The notes under the pieces: model-generated
What the model saw: the letters and a program-made list of their open reading frames with translations, nothing else
What the model was told of the DNA's origin: nothing
Database searches by the model: none
Part shown: positions 32,863-37,394 of the stretch, in pieces
Position numbering within the stretch: the stretch's first letter is position 1
How the letters are laid out: the number at the start of each line of letters is the position of its first letter
Origin: CAXSEF01 sp964236535
GTDB taxonomy: Bacteria; Pseudomonadota; Alphaproteobacteria; Acetobacterales; Acetobacteraceae
Direction: 5' to 3'
Length of the DNA stretch: 37,394 nt
Assembly: GCA_964236535.1 (NCBI GenBank)
Contig: CAXSEF010000026.1
Location: 1 to 37,394, forward strand
Made by a program: the position numbers and the translations under genes

Positions 32863-33366
32863 CTAGGGGTGGCCCTTGGTCTCGGCGAGGTAGCTGATGA
32901 TCGCGTCGACGTCCTCGGGGGCGACCGGCGCCTTGTAGACGTTGACCATCTTGTGGACCTCCGACGACCACTCCGCTCGGGTCAGCGCCGGCTGGTTCAG
33001 GACCATGCCCGCGGAGTGGCAGGTGACGCAGTTGTTGTTGATCGCGTCGGCCTTGTCGCCGCCGGGGAAGATGCGGTCGCCGGTCGGCAGCTCCACCTTT
33101 TCGGAGTGGAACGTCATCGGCGTGTCGGCGGCGGACGCTGCGAGCACGGGGGCTGCCAGGCTCGGGGCTGCCAGGCTCGGGGCTGCCAGGCTCGGGGCCG
33201 CCAGTCCCGCGATCGCCAGGCCCGGGATCGCCAGTCGGGGGATCGCCAGTCGGGGGATCGCCAGTCGGGGGATCGCCAGTCGGGGGATCGCCAGTCGGGG
33301 GATCCCCGGTCGTGGGGCCATCCGGCACAGGGCGGCCAGCAGGGTTGCCGCGAGGGTCCTGGTCAT
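32863..33366 (-). CDS. sorB: Sulfite dehydrogenase cytochrome c subunit SorB
   Basis: A 167-residue precursor of a small monohaem cytochrome c, partner of SorA. The mature part (from about ADTPMTFHSEKVELP) has the haem site CVTCH (113-117) and HKMVNVYKAPVAPEDVDAI, matching SorB, which carries sulfite electrons to the respiratory chain. The N-terminus is odd: a short hydrophobic start (TLAATLLAALC) is followed by eleven pentapeptide units at residues 22-76 (IPRLA five times, IPGLA, IAGLA, APSLA three times, APVLA) before a plausible cleavage site ASA/ADTP. The signal region is thus some 55 residues longer than normal. GAGGAG lies 11 nt before the ATG, within the end of sorA, 15 bases away. Confidence 0.9.
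   Translation of the reverse strand: MTRTLAATLLAALCRMAPRPGIPRLAIPRLAIPRLAIPRLAIPRLAIPGLAIAGLAAPSLAAPSLAAPSLAAPVLAASAADTPMTFHSEKVELPTGDRIFPGGDKADAINNNCVTCHSAGMVLNQPALTRAEWSSEVHKMVNVYKAPVAPEDVDAIISYLAETKGHP
33139..33303 (-). repeat. 15-bp minisatellite inside the SorB signal region
   Basis: Eleven in-frame 15-bp units encode residues 22-76 of SorB. The first five (plus strand CGCCAGTCGGGGGAT type) are nearly identical; the APSLA group (CTGCCAGGCTCGGGG type) has three near-identical copies. The graded divergence suggests two bursts of slippage expansion. Unit length of 15 keeps the frame at any copy number. Confidence 0.92.
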
Positions 33367-33381
33367 CGTGACGCGTTCTCC

Positions 33382-34611
33382 TCAGGCGGCGGTGACCGGG
33401 GTGGCCTCGATGCCGTTCTGCATGAAGCCGTTGGCATTCCAGTTCATCGCCGCGGGCTGCGCGACGCCGGCCGCGTTGGTGCAGCGCACCATCAGGACGT
33501 GGCTGCCCTGGGGCAGGGTCAGCGTGGTGTCCCAGCGGCGGAAGCTGTACTTGCCCTCGTCGGTGCCGAGCGTTGTCGGCTGCCAGCTTGTCCCGCCGTC
33601 GGTCGAGGTGTCGACGCGCGCGACCCCGGTGTCGCCGCCGAATGCGATGCCGCGCACGGGGGTGGGTGCGCCCGACGCGACGTGCTGGCCGGACGCGAGG
33701 CTGGTCACGAAGGAGCGCGGGTTCATCCGGTTGATCGGCACGGTGTTGAAGCCGGTCTCGCCGGGCTTGACGTTGGCGTTCGGGGTGTCGGGGATGCGGT
33801 AGGCGGTCTTCATCCAGAACTGGTCGTCGGGGTGGTCGAGCACCTCGATGTCGGTGAGCATCTTGACCCAGTAGGTGGAATACCAGCCGGGCACGATCAG
33901 GCGCAGCGGGAAGCCGTTGAGCAGGGGGAGCTGCTCGCCGTTCATCGCGTAGGCGATCATCACCTCGCCGTCGCGGGCGTGGTCGACGTCGAGCGACTTC
34001 ATGAAGTCGGGCGCGTCGTCGACCACCGGCTGGTCGAGGCCGTTGAAGCGCACCTGCACCGCGCCGGCCTTGACCCCGGCGCGGTCGAGCACGTCGCGCA
34101 GGCGCACGCCGGTCCAGCGGGCGTTGCCCATGGCGCCGTTGGCCCACTGGCCGCCGGCGATGCGCGGCTGGAACAGGCCGCGCGAGTTGCCCGAGCACTG
34201 GTTCACCGCGGCGAGCTCGACGCGGGGGAGGGCCGCGAGGTCGTCGAGGGAGAGCGACAGGGCCTGGTTGACCTGGCCGTGCACGGCGAGGCGGAAGGCG
34301 GCGGCGTCGACCTCCTCGGGGATCACCGCCCAGTGCCAGCGCACGAAGAACCGGTCGTTGGGGGTGAACAGGGCGCTGTCGAACACCTCGAACGGGGTTT
34401 CGAGCAGCGCGGGCCGGGTGCGCTGGAGCACCATCGGGCCCTTGCCGGGGAAGGCGGTGGTGAGCGGGCGCTGGTCCGGGCCGCCGGGCAGCGGCAGCTC
34501 GACGGTGTCCGCGGCGCGGGCGGAGCCGGACCGCATGACCGCGGCGAGGCCGGCGGCGCCGAGGCCGCCGAGGATCAGGCGCCGGCCGGGCGGGCGTTGC
34601 GGGTTCGGCAT
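33382..34611 (-). CDS. sorA: Sulfite dehydrogenase molybdenum subunit SorA
   Basis: A 409-residue molybdopterin enzyme of the sulfite oxidase family that oxidises sulfite to sulfate in the periplasm. The N-terminus has a twin-arginine signal (RRLILGGLGAAGLAAV, cleavage near ARA/AD). The molybdenum-binding Cys139 is in AVNQCSGNSRG. FFVRWHWA and IVPGWYSTYWVKMLTDIEVL are typical of the SorA catalytic core, and the C-terminal Mo-co dimerisation domain runs from about TPVRGIAFGGDTGVARV to the end. SorB follows 15 bases on. The start is ATG at 34611 or GTG at 34629; neither has a clear ribosome site, and the ATG gives the more normal signal length. Confidence 0.93.
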   Translation of the reverse strand: MPNPQRPPGRRLILGGLGAAGLAAVMRSGSARAADTVELPLPGGPDQRPLTTAFPGKGPMVLQRTRPALLETPFEVFDSALFTPNDRFFVRWHWAVIPEEVDAAAFRLAVHGQVNQALSLSLDDLAALPRVELAAVNQCSGNSRGLFQPRIAGGQWANGAMGNARWTGVRLRDVLDRAGVKAGAVQVRFNGLDQPVVDDAPDFMKSLDVDHARDGEVMIAYAMNGEQLPLLNGFPLRLIVPGWYSTYWVKMLTDIEVLDHPDDQFWMKTAYRIPDTPNANVKPGETGFNTVPINRMNPRSFVTSLASGQHVASGAPTPVRGIAFGGDTGVARVDTSTDGGTSWQPTTLGTDEGKYSFRRWDTTLTLPQGSHVLMVRCTNAAGVAQPAAMNWNANGFMQNGIEATPVTAA

Positions 34612-34629
34612 CGGGGGGTCAGGCGGCAC

Positions 34630-35265
34630 GGCGCGATCGGCGGCGGGTTCGGAACGGGTGCATCATGCAACGATAGCAGGTCGTGCGGCGCGGGTCACGC
34701 AGCACGGCGAGGGCTGGTGTCTTGACCTGAGGTCGGGTGGCGCAACCGTCCAAGTATCTGCCGCCCGACGTCGCCGACTCCGGGTTCGGCATGACCATGC
34801 GAATGATCGGGACATCGTTGGCGGTGCGGCGGCATGGTGGTGGTTTGCAGGAAGAACCATGGAACCGGAAGCGGGCAGAGCTGACCACGAGCCGCAGAGC
34901 CGCTTCGAACGCTTCCGCTACGCTCCTGTGCTCACGGCTGTCGAGGCGGCCCCGCTTCGGTGCCGATAATCGGGGTTGCCGCCCTGAGCTGCGCTGCATC
35001 TGCACCGGCCGCGACAGGGGCTGTGACTGCTGCTCTTCATGCGAAGTTGCCTGCGAGCAATCAATGGCTCGAACCGAGATCGCACGGGAAGCCTACGGTC
35101 AGTGCTGGGCGGGCCTGGCTTGAGCCTGAAGCGAGCGTTCCGCCAGACTGGAGCGTTTTCGGGATGCACGGGCCCGGGATGGCTGCGGGTCGGATCAGCG
35201 TACCGAGGCGTCACGCTCATGGAGTCCGGATACTCCCGGCTGGACCCCTGTAGCCCGGAACGGCC
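34630..35265. other. Intergenic region, no gene recognised
   Basis: Over 600 bases between sorA and the ABC transporter gene. Possible short frames on both strands show no protein family. It should contain the sorAB promoter at its left end. A repeat shared with 29192-29245 lies at 34910-34964. Confidence 0.45.
34910..34964 (+). repeat. Second copy of the 29.2-kb inner repeat
   Basis: CGCTTCCGCTACGCTCCTGTG, continuing CTCACGGCTGTCGAGGCGG and CCCCGCTTCGGTGCC, aligns over about 55 bases with the minus strand of 29192-29245 (GCTCCGGTGCTCACGGCCGT and so on), at roughly 80 percent by eye. The outer arms of the first copy are not conserved here. Confidence 0.5.
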
Positions 35266-37038
35266 CTAGCCTGCCGTCGCCGGCGTGTCGAACTGCAGGG
35301 CGGCGAGCCGGGCGTAGAGGCCGCCCTCGCGGACCAGGGCGTCGTGGGTTCCGGTGGCGACGATGCGGCCGGCGTCGAGCACGACGATGCGGTCGGCGCG
35401 GCGCACCGTGGCCAGGCGGTGGGCGATCACCAGGGTGGTGCGCGCGGCGAGGCGGGCGAGCGCCTGCTGCACCGCGGCCTCGCTTTCGGCGTCGAGCGCG
35501 CTGGTGGCCTCGTCGAGCAGCAGCACCGGGGCGTCGCGCAGGATGGCGCGGGCGATGGCGAGGCGCTGGCGCTGGCCGCCGGACAGGCGGACGCCCTTCT
35601 CGCCGAGGAAGGTGTCGTAGCCGTGCGGCAGGGCGTCGAGGAAGCCGCAGGCGGCAGCGGCGGCGGCGTCGCGCACCTCGGCGTCGGTGGCGTCGGGGCG
35701 GCCGACGCGCAGGTTGGTCCAGACGTCGGCGCCGAACACCACCGGGTCCTGCGCCACCAGGCCGAGGCGGGCGCGCACCGCGGACGGATCGGCGTCGCGC
35801 AGGTCGATGCCGTCGAGCCGGATGGTGCCGGCGGCGGGGTCGTGGAAGCGCAGCAGCAGCTGGAACAGCGTGGTCTTGCCGGCGCCGGAGGGTCCGACCA
35901 GCGCCACCGTCTCGCCGGGCGCCACCGCGAGCGAGATGGCGTGCAGCGCCGGCAGGGTGGGGCGGGCGGGGTAGGTGAAGTCGACCGCCTCGAAGTCGAT
36001 GCGTCCGCTGGGGCGGCCGGGGGCGGGGACGGGCAAGGCTCGGGGGTGGGCGGGGGCGGCGATGGCGGGGCGGACCGCCAGCAGTTCGGCGATGCGGTCG
36101 GCGGCCCCGGCGGCACGCTGCAGCTCGCCCCACAGCTCGCTCAGGCCGGCGCCGGAGGTGGCGACGATGACGGCGTAGAACACGAAGGCGGAGAGCGCGC
36201 CGCCGCTCAGCCGGCCGGCGGCGACCTGCCGCCCGCCGATCCACAGCGACAGGGCGATGGCGCCGAAGCCGAGCAGGATGACGGCGCCGATCACCAGGGC
36301 GCGCGAACGGATGCGGGCGCGGGCGGCGGCGACCGCGCGTTCGCTGGCCTGGGCGAAGCGGGCGCGCGCCTGCGCCTCGCCGGTGAATGCCTGCACGGTG
36401 CGCAGCGCGGAGATCGTCTCCTCGGCGAGGGCGGCGAGGTCGGCCTGGCGTTCCTGCGCCACGCGGGACAGGGCGCGCTCGCGCCGCGAGAACAGCACCA
36501 GCGGCACGACGACGAACGGCACCACGGCGAGCACGACGAGCGAGAGGCCGGGGCTGGTGGCGACGAGCATGGCGAAGGCGCCGAGGAGCAGCGTGGCGCT
36601 GCGCAGCCACTGGCTGAGCACCGGGCCGGCGAGGGCCTGCAGCACCGCGGTGTCGGCGACCAGGCGGGAGAGCACGTCGCCGGTGCGCGCGGTCTCGAAC
36701 CAGGCGGGGGAGAGGGTGACGACGTGGTCGAACACGGCGCGGCGCAGGTCGGCGCCGACGCGCTCGCCCAGCCAGGTGACGAGGGCGAAGCGGCAGGCGG
36801 TGGCGAGCGCGAGGCCCGCGATGAGCAGGGCGACGGCGGGGGCCGCGGCGTCGAGGCGGGCCGCGCTGCCGCTGGCGCCGCCGTCGATCAGGCGGCGGAC
36901 GCCCTGGCCGAGGGCGAGCACCAGGCCGGAGGAGGCGAGCAGCGACGCGCAGGCGCCGAGGCCCTGCCAGGCGTAGCGGCGGAGGAAGGGCAGCAGCAGG
37001 CGCAGGGCGGGCGGGCCCGGCGGCGGGGGTGGGGGCAT
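35266..37038 (-). CDS. ABC exporter, fused membrane and ATPase domains
   Basis: A 590-residue half-transporter of the type IV (MsbA/Sav1866-like) exporter class that acts as a dimer in the inner membrane. The first 310 residues hold about six helices; LQRAAGAADRIAELL links to the ATPase. Nucleotide-binding motifs: Walker A GPSGAGKTT (382-390), Q-loop VAQDPVVF, signature LSGGQRQR, Walker B VLLLDEATSALD and the H-loop in IAHRLATV. A proline run (MPPPPPPGPP) opens the protein. A good promoter ends right at the ATG of 37038, so translation is probably leaderless. Lipid or drug export are the usual roles; the substrate cannot be read from sequence. Confidence 0.94.
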   Translation of the reverse strand: MPPPPPPGPPALRLLLPFLRRYAWQGLGACASLLASSGLVLALGQGVRRLIDGGASGSAARLDAAAPAVALLIAGLALATACRFALVTWLGERVGADLRRAVFDHVVTLSPAWFETARTGDVLSRLVADTAVLQALAGPVLSQWLRSATLLLGAFAMLVATSPGLSLVVLAVVPFVVVPLVLFSRRERALSRVAQERQADLAALAEETISALRTVQAFTGEAQARARFAQASERAVAAARARIRSRALVIGAVILLGFGAIALSLWIGGRQVAAGRLSGGALSAFVFYAVIVATSGAGLSELWGELQRAAGAADRIAELLAVRPAIAAPAHPRALPVPAPGRPSGRIDFEAVDFTYPARPTLPALHAISLAVAPGETVALVGPSGAGKTTLFQLLLRFHDPAAGTIRLDGIDLRDADPSAVRARLGLVAQDPVVFGADVWTNLRVGRPDATDAEVRDAAAAAACGFLDALPHGYDTFLGEKGVRLSGGQRQRLAIARAILRDAPVLLLDEATSALDAESEAAVQQALARLAARTTLVIAHRLATVRRADRIVVLDAGRIVATGTHDALVREGGLYARLAALQFDTPATAG

Positions 37039-37044
37039 GGCGGG

Positions 37045-37073
37045 ATTGTAGCGGCGTGCGGCGGGGGTGTCGC
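37045..37073 (-). promoter_or_regulatory. Sigma-70-type promoter of the ABC exporter
   Basis: On the minus strand GCGACA (37073-37068, four of six matches to TTGACA) lies 17 bp before TACAAT (37050-37045, five of six matches to TATAAT). The -10 element ends 6 bases before the ATG at 37038, so transcription should begin at or very near the start codon. This predicts a leaderless mRNA, consistent with the lack of a ribosome site. Confidence 0.6.
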
Positions 37074-37295
37074 GGGGGAAGGGCGTCGAGGAAAGCAAGG
37101 CCGGGCTCTGACTCCCCGCTCGAGGTCGCCGGGCCGTTGCGGGTGTTCGCGTCCGCCAACGACCTGCCGGAACTCAGTTCCGGCCACGGGAAGCGGCGGC
37201 ATATACTTCGCGCCGGCCCTGTGGAAGGGGCCCGTGATGCCGCGCTTGATGCGGGTCCAGAACCCTTGAGCCGGGCTCGCAAGTCATGGAAGGGG

Positions 37296-37339
37296 CGGCT
37301 TTGGTGGCGGCCAGAGGCGGAGCCTCCGGCCTCGACTTG
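37296..37339 (-). repeat. Interspersed palindromic repeat, copy H (partial)
   Basis: Read on the minus strand it begins GCAAGTCGAGGCCGGAGG at 37339, immediately after a stop codon, and continues CTCCGCCTCTGG and GCCACCAAAGCC. Only the first palindrome (GGCCGGAGG..CCTCTGGCC) and part of the second are kept. Confidence 0.65.
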
Positions 37340-37394
37340 CTAGAGCTGGCTTTCCGCGAACTCGTAGTTGGCGATCTTGTCCATCCAGTTGGTC
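37340..37394 (-). CDS. C-terminal end of an unidentified protein (partial)
   Basis: The window edge cuts a minus-strand gene whose last 17 residues read TNWMDKIANYEFAESQL before TAG. The composition is that of a real protein, but I do not recognise the family from so little. A repeat copy starts at the next base. The gene body lies beyond the right edge. Confidence 0.55.
   Translation of the reverse strand, partial: TNWMDKIANYEFAESQL

Noticed and set aside
33139..33303. CRISPR array
   Set aside because: Units are contiguous 15-mers without spacers, lie in frame inside sorB, and no cas genes are present.
35195..37282. 695-codon minus-strand frame overlapping the ABC exporter
   Set aside because: It is an alternate frame of the same strand, dominated by Arg/Pro/Gly. 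The exporter frame has all ATPase motifs.

Overview
The window is about 37 kb of mostly very GC-rich DNA from an aerobic bacterium. The gene set (ClpB, HisN, A2-type caa3 oxidase with alternative complex III, SorAB, NDH-2, a microbial rhodopsin) and the style of its intergenic repeats suggest an alphaproteobacterium, probably of the Acetobacteraceae/Rhodospirillales type. That placement is inference; the window has no rRNA or other taxonomic marker.

Layout. Positions 1-450 are an AT-richer edge without a gene. clpB (minus strand) follows, then an intergenic block with a palindromic repeat, a 24-codon minigene behind a perfect extended Shine-Dalgarno, its terminator and a small DUF2256 zinc protein. 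Next come a GMC flavoprotein oxidoreductase (plus strand), a microbial rhodopsin (minus) and an orphan LutA-like Fe-S protein (plus). Positions 8016-19941 form one compact minus-strand operon: actABCDEF (alternative complex III), a small membrane protein, then ctaC-ctaD-ctaE-ctaF (caa3 oxidase). Nearly every junction overlaps. After tRNA-Gly(GCC) come tenA, an MFS transporter, two head-to-head relics of fmdA and fmdB, hisN, a two-domain M16 peptidase, NDH-2, a glucose-dehydrogenase-like SDR, a 100-N assembly gap, hflX, sorA-sorB, an ABC exporter and the last codons of an unidentified gene.

How the genes fit together. Several proteins serve electron transfer. NDH-2 would put NADH electrons into the quinone pool. 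Alternative complex III would oxidise quinol and pass electrons to the caa3 oxidase, whose subunit II carries its own cytochrome c domain. SorAB would deliver sulfite electrons at cytochrome c level. The rhodopsin could add a light-driven proton gradient. The haem-copper assembly genes (ctaA, ctaB, ctaG, sco) and retinal synthesis genes are not in the window.

The most unusual features are: (1) a family of about eight intergenic repeats with palindromic segments whose sequence varies between copies while pairing is kept; (2) a rhodopsin with Asp-Thr-Pro at the three positions that define pump type; (3) a SorB cytochrome whose export-signal region holds eleven tandem 15-bp units; (4) the minigene at 3731-3805, which has slight PqqA resemblance; and (5) the fmdA/fmdB rearrangement scar.
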